Assembly (NCBI RefSeq): GCF_024347395.1 | Contig: NZ_AP025472.1 | Location: 2,976,001 to 3,040,000, forward strand | Direction of reading: 5' to 3' | DNA from: Vibrio cortegadensis | GTDB taxonomy: Bacteria > Pseudomonadota > Gammaproteobacteria > Enterobacterales > Vibrionaceae | Length of the DNA: 64,000 nt | In this document: positions 1 through 8,052 of the stretch, in pieces | Layout: each line of letters starts with the position of its first letter | Numbering within the stretch: the first letter of the stretch is position 1 | Translations under genes and position numbers: made by a program | Notes under the pieces: model-generated | What the model was told of the DNA's origin: nothing | The model's input: the letters and a program-made list of their open reading frames with translations, nothing else | Databases searched by the model: none

Positions 1-466
1 ACAAGCCAAAGAACCCTGCACCAATATTGGCTTTCGTGCGGCTTAAGCTGCGTTTTAGGCGTGCAAAAAAGCTTTCCGTTGGTTTCTCTTGCTCTTGAAC
101 TCTGACTTCTGCTTCTGCTTCTGCTTCTGCTTCTGCTTCTGCTTCTGCTTCTGCTTCTGCTTCTGCTTCTGCTTCTGCTTCTGCTTCTGCTTCTGCTTCT
201 GCTTCTGCTTCTGCTTCTGCTTCTGCTTCTGCTAGGTCAGCATTATCTGCAGTCGCCTCTTCTTCAATACTATTTTGTGTAGTTTCTTCAACCTCAGAAA
301 CCTCTTCTTTAAGCTCATCGACCAATTCCTGCTGGGCAAGTTCTTGCTCAACGGCTTCTTGTTCTAATGCTGACTCTTCAATCTCTTGCTTTTCTACTGG
401 GGCTTTTTGATCATCATCACCAAAGCCAAGCCACGAGAGTAATCCGCGCTTCTTTTTTTCTGTCAT
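1..466 (-). CDS. ftsY: Signal recognition particle receptor FtsY, N-terminal part (runs off the left edge)
   Basis: FtsY is the membrane-associated SRP receptor GTPase that docks ribosome-nascent-chain complexes at the Sec translocon. Only the N-terminal 155 codons are here. They begin MTEKKKRGLLSWLGFG, which is typical of Vibrio FtsY, then run through a very acidic A domain. At the window edge comes the conserved start of the N domain (FFARLKRSLSRTKANIGAG). The frame is open from the ATG at 466 to base 1, so the long repeat inside it causes no frameshift. The Glu-Ala tract at about residues 79-120 is coded by a near-perfect hexanucleotide repeat, which is unusual. rsmD is divergent, as expected for this locus. 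The GTPase (G) domain lies outside the window. Confidence 0.95.
   Translation of the reverse strand, partial: MTEKKKRGLLSWLGFGDDDQKAPVEKQEIEESALEQEAVEQELAQQELVDELKEEVSEVEETTQNSIEEEATADNADLAEAEAEAEAEAEAEAEAEAEAEAEAEAEAEAEAEAEAEAEAEVRVQEQEKPTESFFARLKRSLSRTKANIGAGFFGL
106..233. repeat. Hexanucleotide tandem repeat (about 21 copies of GCTTCT) inside ftsY
   Basis: A 6-bp unit repeats without interruption for about 128 bp. On the coding (minus) strand it reads GAAGCA and encodes about 21 Glu-Ala dipeptides in the acidic A domain of FtsY. Gain or loss of a unit would change protein length by two residues without shifting the frame. Confidence 0.95.
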
Positions 467-650
467 CTGAGGAGCTTCCTAGATCTACTTAAATAATTAC
501 AACTCTCTGCCTTTTCGACAAAGAAAAATGATAAAGCAGTGAAAATTTTTCATTTAGCTTGCTACACTTCACCATTACAAATTTGTTTAACACCCACTCC
601 AATGTCATGGGGCTCGGTATAGTATCACTTTATTAGCGGTCAAAAAATCT

Positions 651-1250
651 ATGGTAAGACGTCGTCAGCAAAACACATCACAAAAAAAGCCTTCAACTGG
701 CTTTGTGCGTATCATTAGTGGCTTATGGAGAGGCAGAAAACTTCCTGTCCATGATGCTGAAGGTCTACGACCAACGACCGATCGTGTGAAAGAAACGGTA
801 TTTAATTGGTTAGCACAAGATATCCCACATGCTAACTGCTTGGATGTTTTTTCTGGTTCAGGAGGGCTAGGTTTTGAAGCCGCCTCTCGTCAAGCAGACA
901 AAGTGACCTTATTGGAGTTAAACCCTGCGGCTTTCCAACAGATTAAGACTAACATCACCGCGTTGAAAGCCAATAACATAACGGCAGTAAAAACCGATGC
1001 TTTAGCTTTTTTAGGCCAATCAGGTACCCCTTATGATGTGGTTTTTATTGATCCTCCCTTTCATAAAGGCTTACTGACAGAAACCGTTACACTTTTAGAG
1101 CAAAATGGTTGGCTCAGTGATGGCGCGATGATCTATATTGAGACAGAAAAAGAACTGCTGTTAGAGGGGATACCTCAGCATTGGAACTTACACCGCGAGA
1201 AAACCGCAGGCCAAGTTTGCTATCGATTATTTGAAAGGGTAACTGAATGA
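651..1250 (+). CDS. rsmD: 16S rRNA (guanine-966-N2) methyltransferase RsmD
   Basis: RsmD transfers a methyl group from S-adenosylmethionine to N2 of G966 in the 30S subunit. The 199 residues match the family length. A SAM-binding motif I (LDVFSGSGGLGFEA) lies near residues 64-77 and the catalytic DPPF motif of N2-guanine methyltransferases near residue 131. The N-terminal basic stretch (MVRRRQQNTSQKK) fits RNA binding. The gene is divergent from ftsY and overlaps the downstream DUF1145 gene by four bases (ATGA), which indicates translational coupling. The ATG at 651 has no strong ribosome-binding site, but no better start precedes RIISGLWRG. Confidence 0.95.
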   Translation: MVRRRQQNTSQKKPSTGFVRIISGLWRGRKLPVHDAEGLRPTTDRVKETVFNWLAQDIPHANCLDVFSGSGGLGFEAASRQADKVTLLELNPAAFQQIKTNITALKANNITAVKTDALAFLGQSGTPYDVVFIDPPFHKGLLTETVTLLEQNGWLSDGAMIYIETEKELLLEGIPQHWNLHREKTAGQVCYRLFERVTE

Positions 1251-1513
1251 AAATTCTAATTTTATTAGCGAAAGCGTCTATTGCTTTTGTGTGGTTTGTA
1301 TTGCTGTTTAATATTTTTCAGCCTTTCCCAGGCAAAGCAGCCATTGCTCTATATATCATGACGGCCTTTCTGTTCATTATGCATGGCTTGCAAATGCTTA
1401 TCTTCATTGGAGCTTTCGGCGATAAAGTCAAAATGAGTCGCTGGGAACGATGGTCGATTCTTTTCTTTGGTATTTTCGCTCTGCTGGATATACGTCGTAA
1501 ACATATGATGTGA
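1247..1513 (+). CDS. yhhL: DUF1145 family inner-membrane protein (YhhL-like)
   Basis: This 88-residue hydrophobic protein has three likely membrane segments (about residues 4-22, 30-52 and 68-80) and a basic C-terminus (DIRRKHMM). Its overlap with rsmD by ATGA and its position match E. coli yhhL next to rsmD, a DUF1145 protein of unknown function. No catalytic residues are evident. A strong hairpin terminator follows 19 bases after the stop, so rsmD and this gene form a two-gene unit. Confidence 0.85.
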   Translation: MKILILLAKASIAFVWFVLLFNIFQPFPGKAAIALYIMTAFLFIMHGLQMLIFIGAFGDKVKMSRWERWSILFFGIFALLDIRRKHMM

Positions 1514-1531
1514 TCTTTCATCGTACCAAAT

Positions 1532-1566
1532 AAAAACGGAGCTCATTATCGAGCTCCGTTTTTTTA
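1532..1566. terminator. Bidirectional rho-independent terminator between yhhL and the convergent yhgN
   Basis: The arms AAACGGAGCTC and GAGCTCCGTTT form an 11-bp perfect stem around a 6-base loop. An A run on the left and a T run on the right let it end transcription from both convergent genes. Confidence 0.9.
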
Positions 1567-1588
1567 TTCAATACACTCTATTCGTAGT

Positions 1589-2173
1589 CTAGCCTAGGTA
1601 AAGCTTCACACCATCGAGGAACATTTGAGTTGAAATCATCACTAGCATGAGCCCCATGAGTCGCTCAATGGCTTTCAGTCCCTTCTCACCAAGTAATTTA
1701 TGGAAGAAGTTATAGAACATCAAAATAAAGAAAGTAGCCCCCCAAGCGAGTAACACAGCGATAGACCAGTCAAAAAGTCTATCGGGCTCTTTACTTGAAA
1801 GCAGAAGCAAAGATGCAAGAACCGATGGCCCAGCAATCATGGGAATGGCCATTGGTACGATGAAAGGTTCATCACCCGCCGCCAAACCAGTAATGCTTCC
1901 TGCTTGCGGGAATATCATCTTAATCGCAATGATAAATAGAATGATACCACCAGAAATACTTAATGTTTCAGGCTGGACGTGAAGGAAACTCAAGATCCCC
2001 TGACCTGCAAATAGAAAGACCATGAGAATAATTAGAGCAAAGAAAAGCTCTCTAATTAAAACCATTCTTCTACGCTTTGGATCTAAGTGTTTTAGGATCG
2101 ATAAAACGATAGGCAAGTTACCAAGTGGATCCATAATAAGGAACAACATGGTTGCAGCAGATAAGATTTCCAT
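1589..2173 (-). CDS. yhgN: MarC-family integral membrane protein, YhgN type
   Basis: The 194-residue protein has six hydrophobic segments and the MarC/YhgN motifs FLIMDPLGNLP near the N-terminus and PMAIPMIAGPS near residue 108. The family is annotated as putative amino-acid/antibiotic transporters of the NAAT group, but a substrate is not established and I do not assign one. The ATG at 2173 gives an N-terminus that starts in the first membrane helix, as in homologues. It converges on yhhL across a shared terminator. Confidence 0.88.
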   Translation of the reverse strand: MEILSAATMLFLIMDPLGNLPIVLSILKHLDPKRRRMVLIRELFFALIILMVFLFAGQGILSFLHVQPETLSISGGIILFIIAIKMIFPQAGSITGLAAGDEPFIVPMAIPMIAGPSVLASLLLLSSKEPDRLFDWSIAVLLAWGATFFILMFYNFFHKLLGEKGLKAIERLMGLMLVMISTQMFLDGVKLYLG

Positions 2174-2188
2174 GAAGATAGTCTCACA

Positions 2189-2228
2189 AAGCCAGAATTG
2201 GCGCAGTATAACAGCCTAATTCTGGCTT
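2189..2228. repeat. 11-bp inverted repeat upstream of yhgN
   Basis: The arms AAGCCAGAATT (2189-2199) and AATTCTGGCTT (2218-2228) are perfect with an 18-base loop. It lies after the stop of the upstream minus-strand gene and before yhgN. The following U run is poor on the minus strand, so it may be a weak terminator or a leader stem. The loop carries TTATACT, a possible minus-strand -10 element for yhgN. Confidence 0.5.
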
Positions 2229-2270
2229 TTCGATGCTAAAAGCGGGAATACTATTTAGAATGAAAACGTA

Positions 2271-2504
2271 TTAGTGATGACAAACACGCTCTATATTTGT
2301 TGCCAGTTTTCCATCCACTTCCACCAGCTTTCCTTTTGATAGTAGGAACTCAAGCAGATCATCTAATGTAAGATCGCTGTGCTGACAAGTACAAAAGCGA
2401 GTATCTTGACCATGTTCAGCGGCAACATGTGCATGTAGGTCTTCTTTAGACATTGGGGTTTCGTTTAATAAATTCAGCACATTATGGCCATGAACTTCAG
2501 TCAT
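2271..2504 (-). CDS. yecH: YecH-family small metal-binding protein
   Basis: The reading frame extends to 2570, but I start at the ATG at 2504, preceded by AGGAG nine bases upstream; this yields 77 residues beginning MTEVHGHNVLNLL. The N-terminal HGH, the CTC pair near the middle (RFCTCQHSDLT) and the C-terminal CHH are potential metal ligands typical of the YecH family. Its partner and substrate are unknown. It lies just downstream of the lysoplasmalogenase-like gene on the same strand, 75 bases away. Confidence 0.82.
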   Translation of the reverse strand: MTEVHGHNVLNLLNETPMSKEDLHAHVAAEHGQDTRFCTCQHSDLTLDDLLEFLLSKGKLVEVDGKLATNIERVCHH

Positions 2505-2579
2505 TTTATCCACTCCTATTTTGAGGCACACAGCATAGCGAATTATCAATGCTCTGTTTTGATTTATCACAGTTTAATT

Positions 2580-3200
2580 TTAGAAAATGATAGAAGACAC
2601 AATAAGCGCATGGGCAAGAAAATAACTACCTGATATCCAGTAGTTCGCACCTCTTATCGGCTTTCGATAACTGTTAATAACAAACATTAACCCCGAAAAA
2701 ATAAGAATAAAACAGCCAATAAACCCAAGACTATGCCCTAGCGTGGGTTCTAGTAACCACAACTCTCCACTCGCCCAGCTTAACTGTATTAAGACAATCC
2801 CCATAATTGTGGCTGGAAATAGAAAACTATCAAGCTGGGGAAGAAGCAACAGAAACGCCACGATACTGGTCGCCAACAACAATGCAGGTAACCACCACAC
2901 AATATCGCCAGAAAGCTGCAACCAAAATAGTTTGCTATAGCATATTTGTGCAATCAGAAAGCCAATAAAAGGTAAGACTCTTTTTTCTGTCAGTACGTGC
3001 AACACATCTGAGAACATGAAGAGCGCTAAACCCGAAACCATCCAGAACGCAGTGCTTTGAGTCTGAACTTCGGTCAAAACAATCAAAATCAGTAACAACA
3101 GCGTAAATACTTTCGCTGCTAAAGAGTGAGTTCGCTCGCCTCGATTAGCGGCCGAAATACAAATATAGCCTGATAGGCTAACAGCTAGCCAACTCCACAT
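2580..3200 (-). CDS. yhhN: YhhN-family (lysoplasmalogenase-type) membrane protein
   Basis: The 206-residue protein has about eight hydrophobic segments and the YhhN/TMEM86 pattern of a polytopic membrane protein: FSDVLHVL near residue 84 and GANYWISGSYFLAHALIVSS at the C-terminus. In animals TMEM86B hydrolyses lysoplasmalogen; bacterial members are named lysoplasmalogenase by homology, and activity here is inferred. Homologues of E. coli yhhL, yhhM and yhhN all occur in this window but are separated, so the block has been rearranged relative to E. coli. Confidence 0.85.
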   Translation of the reverse strand: MWSWLAVSLSGYICISAANRGERTHSLAAKVFTLLLLILIVLTEVQTQSTAFWMVSGLALFMFSDVLHVLTEKRVLPFIGFLIAQICYSKLFWLQLSGDIVWWLPALLLATSIVAFLLLLPQLDSFLFPATIMGIVLIQLSWASGELWLLEPTLGHSLGFIGCFILIFSGLMFVINSYRKPIRGANYWISGSYFLAHALIVSSIIF

Positions 3201-3240
3201 ATCATTACCTCTGATGATTCATCGCCGTCAGTCTAGGGAG

Positions 3241-3990
3241 CTATGATTTGATGTAAAGCGATATAGAGAAAAAGTTGGATCTTGATTGTGAATAAGTATT
3301 TATTGGCATTACGAGTTTATAAATAATCTAGCCGCGTATTCCTCACAACGCTCAAGCCTTTTATAGCGGCCTCTTCGGCTCAAAAATTAAAGTAAGACAC
3401 CAAAAGCAAACGATTACAGCGCTTACTCTCTAGCAACCTCCATCTGCGAGCATGGTCATGCCTACTTTTGTCCTTTGAAATCCTAAAAAAAACCAGAAAC
3501 ACCCAACAAATAATTATTAATTTCATATAGTTAAAACAAAAATAACAACTTACACAGAGACAGACTCCACAACCTATCCAGAGCCAACAAAACAATGTAA
3601 TTGATGACGATTTATTGTCATTGCATCTTTTTTTTGACACTCACCTTACAAACAGAACCAACAGGAATAATTAAAAGTATCATTTACCGACCAAAACAAG
3701 ATTCAGATAAGGAAAGCGCAATTAAGCAAACTTTACATCTATTAACACAATAAAAACACTAAATACCACCAACAAAAACAACAAGTTAAAACCATTGCCG
3801 TATGTTTTTTAGACTTAACGCACAAATAAAAAACACATCAAAAATACAAAAAAAGTAAGGATATAAACAAGATTACTGGGTAGATAATGTATATTTACGA
3901 AAGCTTGACAACAAATTAGTTGATCAAACCACCAAAGTAATGCTATTGTTAAAGACATAGAGAACATCCACCAAACAAAGGAGCAGTGTT
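3241..3990. other. AT-rich intergenic region with no convincing gene
   Basis: About 750 bases, clearly richer in A and T than the flanking genes, with no recognisable protein family. The only long frame (minus strand, GTG at 3640) is rich in Cys, Trp and Phe, lacks a well-spaced ribosome-binding site and resembles no family I know. A possible promoter for the small gene at 3991 is TTGATC at 3920-3925, an 18-base spacer and TATTGT at 3944-3949. Confidence 0.6.
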
Positions 3991-4071
3991 ATGATTTCTT
4001 CGTCGCAAAAACAAGGGCTTGTAATGATCGCAGTAGTTGTTGGCCTAATGACACTGCCAATGATGTACTAA
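3991..4071 (+). CDS. 26-residue single-span hydrophobic small protein
   Basis: An ATG at 3991 is preceded by a strong ribosome-binding site (AAAGGAG, seven bases upstream) and opens a 26-codon frame ending TAA at 4071. The peptide has a short polar N-terminus (MISSSQKQG) and then one hydrophobic segment (LVMIAVVVGLMTLPMMY) long enough to span a membrane. A strong terminator follows about 20 bases later, so this looks like a monocistronic small-protein gene. I cannot assign a family; it resembles other bacterial single-span small proteins in layout only. Confidence 0.65.
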   Translation: MISSSQKQGLVMIAVVVGLMTLPMMY

Positions 4072-4090
4072 TCAGTACTATCAAAAATAC

Positions 4091-4119
4091 AAAAAGGGAC
4101 GCGATTGCGTCCCTTTTTT
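4091..4119. terminator. Bidirectional terminator after the small protein gene
   Basis: A 12-bp perfect stem (AAAAAGGGACGC / GCGTCCCTTTTT) with a GATT tetraloop is flanked by A and T runs. It serves the 26-residue gene and the convergent DUF4145 gene. Confidence 0.92.
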
Positions 4120-4134
4120 GTTTTATTCTCATTA

Positions 4135-4503
4135 TTATGAAAGATGATTCATTAATTCATCCCAGTGTAAGTAATAAACACCCAATGCTGCAAAAGTGAT
4201 CAGCCCCATCAATAACACCACAACTCGCCAAATGAATCGGCTACTTCTCGGGGTTAACTCTCTTTCACATTCATCACACACCGATAAAAACTGTTTTCGG
4301 TCATCAAGCTTATAATTATCCTCGTGAACAATCTTATTACGAATCGTCGCGATATATCTCAACTTACCGATAACGTCGTGAGGTAACCTCTCTTCACTAC
4401 TGGTAATCAGTTGATGCAAACCCTTTCCATCGGCATGGTATTGAACTCTCAACAGCTTCTCGATCTTTCGAGTGTGCGTGACGACTTTCTCAATATCAGA
4501 CAT
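4135..4503 (-). CDS. DUF4145-like HEPN-type protein with a C-terminal membrane segment
   Basis: This is a 122-residue protein. Its soluble N-terminal helical part contains RNKIVH at residues 55-60, the R-x4-H signature of HEPN-type domains as found in DUF4145. A single hydrophobic segment lies near residues 92-112 and a short tail follows. HEPN proteins are often RNases in toxin or defence modules, but no antitoxin-like partner lies beside it, so a toxin role is not supported. The start is the ATG at 4503; GGAG lies ahead of it. The divergent yhhM gene begins about 250 bases away. Confidence 0.7.
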   Translation of the reverse strand: MSDIEKVVTHTRKIEKLLRVQYHADGKGLHQLITSSEERLPHDVIGKLRYIATIRNKIVHEDNYKLDDRKQFLSVCDECERELTPRSSRFIWRVVVLLMGLITFAALGVYYLHWDELMNHLS

Positions 4504-4750
4504 CGCAGTTCTCCTTAACTCATCATAATTCTAGTCGAGCTACTTTCCATTCTTCTATAAATAGAACACATTTTCGAGCACTTAAGCGTAAATTTGAGTA
4601 AATACGATGCATATACCACACCAAAGATTGTGAAGTGAGCCGAAAAATAACTCCCCATGTCTAAGTAAAATCGCAGATAAATATCAAAGTCCGACTTTCA
4701 GAGCACTTCTCCATATAGAATATAGACTTATTACAATAGGGGTCATCACC

Positions 4751-5086
4751 ATGCCAGTCTCACTTTTACTCTCTCTTATTACTTTAGCTATCCTCGCAGG
4801 TTGGGGGTTCAGTCGATTCTACCAACAACATATTCAAGGTGAGAATGCACCAGAACAAACTGCGAATGTAACGATTCTTGATAAGCAATCCATTCAGATA
4901 GAAGACGCTCAGCCAGGAGAAGATGACCAAGAGTATTGGATTTATGTACAGCGAGGCCGCATGGGATTAAAACGAGAATTTCAAGTTGGCATTCACTACT
5001 TTCATGCACTTCAACCGGGGGATAAAGGGGCGATGACATACCAAGGAACTCGCTTTCTACATTTTGCGAAACAGAGAGAAAGCTAA
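4751..5086 (+). CDS. yhhM: DUF2500 protein (YhhM-like)
   Basis: The 111-residue protein has an N-terminal membrane anchor (residues 3-20) and a soluble domain. YWIYVQ, FQVGIHYFHALQPGDKGAMTY and GTRFLHF are the conserved blocks of DUF2500, the family of E. coli YhhM. The function is unknown; the domain looks like a small beta-rich fold facing the periplasm. The ATG at 4751 is the only start that keeps the whole anchor. In E. coli yhhM sits between yhhL and yhhN, and here all three are nearby but separate. Confidence 0.85.
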   Translation: MPVSLLLSLITLAILAGWGFSRFYQQHIQGENAPEQTANVTILDKQSIQIEDAQPGEDDQEYWIYVQRGRMGLKREFQVGIHYFHALQPGDKGAMTYQGTRFLHFAKQRES

Positions 5087-5112
5087 GCACCTTTATTAAT
5101 CGCACTCGCTAT

Positions 5113-6126
5113 CTATGGTAATAACCAGCGCGTTTTGGCTGAACGAGACAACAACCAACTTAACCCTAAGGCACCAGCGCCTCCAATGATGACCCACAGA
5201 GGGATAACCCAAGCAGGATGGCCTTGATGCCAGTTAAACGCTTTCATCGGCCATAAAAAAATCGGATGAAGAATATAAATCCCTAAACTATGTTGGCTAA
5301 TGAAACTCACCACTTGATGACTACGGTGAGATAGCCTTTCACCATAATAACGACACAGCACAAACACCATGCTCGCCGCTAAAACCGTATTCAGCGTTTT
5401 GTAAGATAACCAGCGCCCTACCGTATATTTTTCAGCAGTGATACTTCCTGAAACCACCATTGCAATCGTTGCAGCCAAAGCAATGACCCCTAACGTTACC
5501 GAAAGGAAGAGGGTCATTTTATTTAACGGCACTTTTTTAAACAGCAGATACCCCAATGGTAAGTACCCACTATACAGCCATAACTGGTGACTCCAAGGGC
5601 CATCAATTTTAAATAGAAATAGCGTGGTGGTCAGTAACCATATTGCGGTATACGCATATATGGCGGAGTCGTCTGTTTTCCTGACTAAGATCTGCAGGAA
5701 TGGGATCACAAAATAGAGTGGAATAAAGTAGTAAAAGAAGCCTAAATGGTAGTAAGTGTAATGGTGGTAACTATTAAGCAGCACACCCCAACTCACCGCA
5801 CCATCAAATCCTGCAGCCGACCAGCCTGAAAGATAAGTGTAGAAAAGAGACCAAATAATAAAAGGAAGCAGCACTTTTCCTAAGCGTCTTTTGACATAAT
5901 ACTTCGCATCAAAAGAGCGTGTATCACTCAGCATTAATGCACCAGTGATAAGAATAAACACTGGGACAGCCCAACGACTCATACTATTAATGCTCACCGC
6001 CGTTAACCACTGGTCGAATGGAATCGAACCTAACTCAGAACGGTAAGGGGCGAGTACATGAATGGCAATAACGGCAATCGCTGCCACACATCGCAATAAA
6101 TCGAAAAATTGAACTCTTTGTCTCAT
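5113..6126 (-). CDS. Acyltransferase family 3 membrane protein
   Basis: A polytopic membrane O-acyltransferase of the acyltransferase-3 (OafA/NodX) group, expected to acetylate or otherwise acylate a cell-surface glycan. The start of the domain (FFDLLRCVAAIAVIAIHV, with the catalytic-type His) follows directly after the ATG at 6126; about ten hydrophobic segments cover the rest. The frame also has ATG at 6168 and TTG at 6171, which would add 14-15 residues not needed for the fold; no start has a strong ribosome-binding site. No polysaccharide cluster lies next to it, so its target is unknown. Confidence 0.8.
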   Translation of the reverse strand: MRQRVQFFDLLRCVAAIAVIAIHVLAPYRSELGSIPFDQWLTAVSINSMSRWAVPVFILITGALMLSDTRSFDAKYYVKRRLGKVLLPFIIWSLFYTYLSGWSAAGFDGAVSWGVLLNSYHHYTYYHLGFFYYFIPLYFVIPFLQILVRKTDDSAIYAYTAIWLLTTTLFLFKIDGPWSHQLWLYSGYLPLGYLLFKKVPLNKMTLFLSVTLGVIALAATIAMVVSGSITAEKYTVGRWLSYKTLNTVLAASMVFVLCRYYGERLSHRSHQVVSFISQHSLGIYILHPIFLWPMKAFNWHQGHPAWVIPLWVIIGGAGALGLSWLLSRSAKTRWLLP

Positions 6127-6182
6127 ATAAATTGATGACCTGTAGTCGAGCCGAATAAGTGGCGTCATCAAACTATAACAAC

Positions 6183-6215
6183 AAAAAAGCTGACCTGTGA
6201 ATACACAAGGTCAGC
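6183..6215 (-). terminator. Terminator of the SDR gene
   Basis: On the minus strand GCTGACCT and AGGTCAGC form an 8-bp stem, followed by a run of six T. It lies 33 bases beyond the SDR stop and just ahead of the acyltransferase gene. Confidence 0.85.
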
Positions 6216-6247
6216 GATAAGTAAAAGCTTATGTCGGTTGCAAAAAA

Positions 6248-6967
6248 TTATGCAGGTTGACGAGTCGCAGCAATCACGATTTCACGTACACAGACATTTT
6301 GTGGTTGGTTGTAAGCGTAGCTGATGGCATTAGCGATATCTTGAGGAGCAATTGCACCACCCATGCCTTCTTTCCACTCTTGGTAACCAGAAATAATATC
6401 TTCGTTAGTTGTGTGGCTAAGAAGATCTGTCTCTACCGCACCTGGTGCAATCGTGATCATGCGTACGCTATCATCTGCCACTTCTTCGCGGATGTTTTCA
6501 GTAATCGCATGAACCGCAAATTTAGTACCACAGTAAGCCGCATGGCTTGGGAATGTTTTACGACCTGCAACAGAACTGATGTTGATAACCGTACCTGTTT
6601 TACGCGCTTTCATTTTCTCTAGAACTAAGTGAATACCGTTTAGAAGACCAAGTACGTTCACGTCAAACATTTGCTTCCATTCTGCTGGATCTTGAACATC
6701 AGCATTACCAAGCAGCATTACGCCAGCGTTGTTAACTAAACCGTCAACTGGGCCGAATTTTTCTTCTGCTTCAGCAACTGCACTGCGGAAGCTTTCTAGA
6801 TCTGTGATATCTACTTGACGACAAAGTGTGTTTGGTAGGTTTAATGCTTCTAGTTTTTCAACGCGACGAGCAAGAAGCAGTAATGAAAAACCTTCAGATG
6901 AAAGTTGCTTCGCTGTTGCTTCACCAATACCAGAGCTTGCACCTGTAACGACGATTAATTTAGACAT
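6248..6967 (-). CDS. Short-chain dehydrogenase/reductase
   Basis: A 239-residue classical SDR. It has the Rossmann motif TGASSGIG at residues 8-15, NNAG at 79-82, a catalytic Ser near 132, and YxxxK (Tyr145, Lys149). It most resembles the YdfG group of NADP-dependent oxidoreductases acting on hydroxy acids or small carbonyls; the substrate cannot be read from sequence. AGGAAG precedes the ATG at 6967 by about five bases. A LysR regulator is divergent across 143 bases and probably controls it. Confidence 0.9.
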   Translation of the reverse strand: MSKLIVVTGASSGIGEATAKQLSSEGFSLLLLARRVEKLEALNLPNTLCRQVDITDLESFRSAVAEAEEKFGPVDGLVNNAGVMLLGNADVQDPAEWKQMFDVNVLGLLNGIHLVLEKMKARKTGTVINISSVAGRKTFPSHAAYCGTKFAVHAITENIREEVADDSVRMITIAPGAVETDLLSHTTNEDIISGYQEWKEGMGGAIAPQDIANAISYAYNQPQNVCVREIVIAATRQPA

Positions 6968-7110
6968 TCTGATTCTTCCTATCTTGTTTGAGTCACACGT
7001 TTTGTGTGGATGGCGCTACTATATGGATAACAAGAGTAAATGATAAATATCGTTTTCTTAGAGTTATGATAAGTTAAACTTATGGTTTGATTTTTAGAAA
7101 AGGAATGAGG

Positions 7111-7950
7111 ATGGACTTACGCCTGTTACGCAGCTTTGTTGCTGTTTATGAAGAGAAAAATATCACGGCAGCGGCTGAACGTTGTTTTGTCTCTCAACCC
7201 TCCATTTCAAATGCCGTAAAACAGCTAGAGGAAGAGTTAAATACGTCGCTCTTTGTTCGACATAAAAAAGGGGTCGACCTCACTGATGAGGCGCATTACC
7301 TCTACCCTCTTGCCATTCGTTTACTTAATGACATAAATAAGTTACCTAGCTTATTCCAAGAAAGAACCGAATGCTTACCGATCAAGCTGGCAAATTTCCC
7401 TGATATCAGCCAGCTTGAAATGGCAAAACTGCTCAAAAGATTAACTCAGCAGATCCCAAACCTACTGATAGAGATTGTCGATCATGATGCAGAGTGCGAT
7501 GCGAGAATCACCCTAGATCTATTTCAGGGGGAAGATGAGATATTCCTACCGCTATGGGATGAGGACTACGTTCTTTGTATGTTGCCTGATCACCCACTTT
7601 CCGAACAAGAGAGTGTCGAGCCATATCAACTCCACCAGCACGATTTTATTGAGTGTCCACCTTGCCAAGCGCATCAACAAACCGTTGGACTACTGGCTTG
7701 TGATGGACTCGCCCTGAATATGGTGGCAAAAGCAGAACACAAAACTCAAGTCATGCACTTGGTGCAGTCTGGGTTAGGTATTTCATTTCTACCGACTGGT
7801 GTATTAGAAGCCTCTCAAAAACTGATCACTCGCCCGCTCAATGGACCAAGAATGTTTCGCCGCTTAGGGCTATGTTACCCCGCCACAACGAGCTTACAAC
7901 CAGCATTGCAACTGATCTTAAAAGCGCTAAGTCGAGAGCATAACGAGTAA
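7111..7950 (+). CDS. LysR-family transcriptional regulator
   Basis: A LysR regulator with an N-terminal winged helix-turn-helix (NITAAAERCFVSQPSISNAVKQLEEEL, about residues 17-41) and a substrate-binding domain in which it would sense an unknown effector. The frame opens at a TTG at 7087. I choose the ATG at 7111 (MDLRLLRSF, 279 residues) because AAGG lies seven bases ahead and LysR proteins start this way; the ATG at 7105 is too close to that site. It is divergent from the SDR gene, the usual arrangement for a LysR regulator and its target. Confidence 0.9.
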   Translation: MDLRLLRSFVAVYEEKNITAAAERCFVSQPSISNAVKQLEEELNTSLFVRHKKGVDLTDEAHYLYPLAIRLLNDINKLPSLFQERTECLPIKLANFPDISQLEMAKLLKRLTQQIPNLLIEIVDHDAECDARITLDLFQGEDEIFLPLWDEDYVLCMLPDHPLSEQESVEPYQLHQHDFIECPPCQAHQQTVGLLACDGLALNMVAKAEHKTQVMHLVQSGLGISFLPTGVLEASQKLITRPLNGPRMFRRLGLCYPATTSLQPALQLILKALSREHNE

Positions 7951-7990
7951 ATTAAATTATCCAATTAACGCTCGTTACGATGAATAGAAA

Positions 7991-8020
7991 AAAAACCGCG
8001 TAGGATAACCATACGCGGCT
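7991..8020 (-). terminator. Terminator of the ars operon
   Basis: CCGCGTA (7996-8002) pairs with TACGCGG (8012-8018); on the minus strand the stem is followed by a run of eight T. It lies 33 bases beyond the arsJ stop and also separates arsJ from the convergent LysR gene. Confidence 0.85.
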
Positions 8021-8052
8021 TCTTCATCACTCATGCCAACCAATAAGATCCC

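Noticed and set aside
106..233. Tandem repeat read as a CRISPR array or frameshift site
   Set aside because: The unit is 6 bp with no spacers, and the reading frame of ftsY stays open through it from the ATG to the window edge.
3380..3640. 86-codon minus-strand open frame with many Cys and Trp
   Set aside because: GTG start without a suitably spaced ribosome-binding site, AT-rich background and no family resemblance; composition fits chance reading of intergenic DNA.
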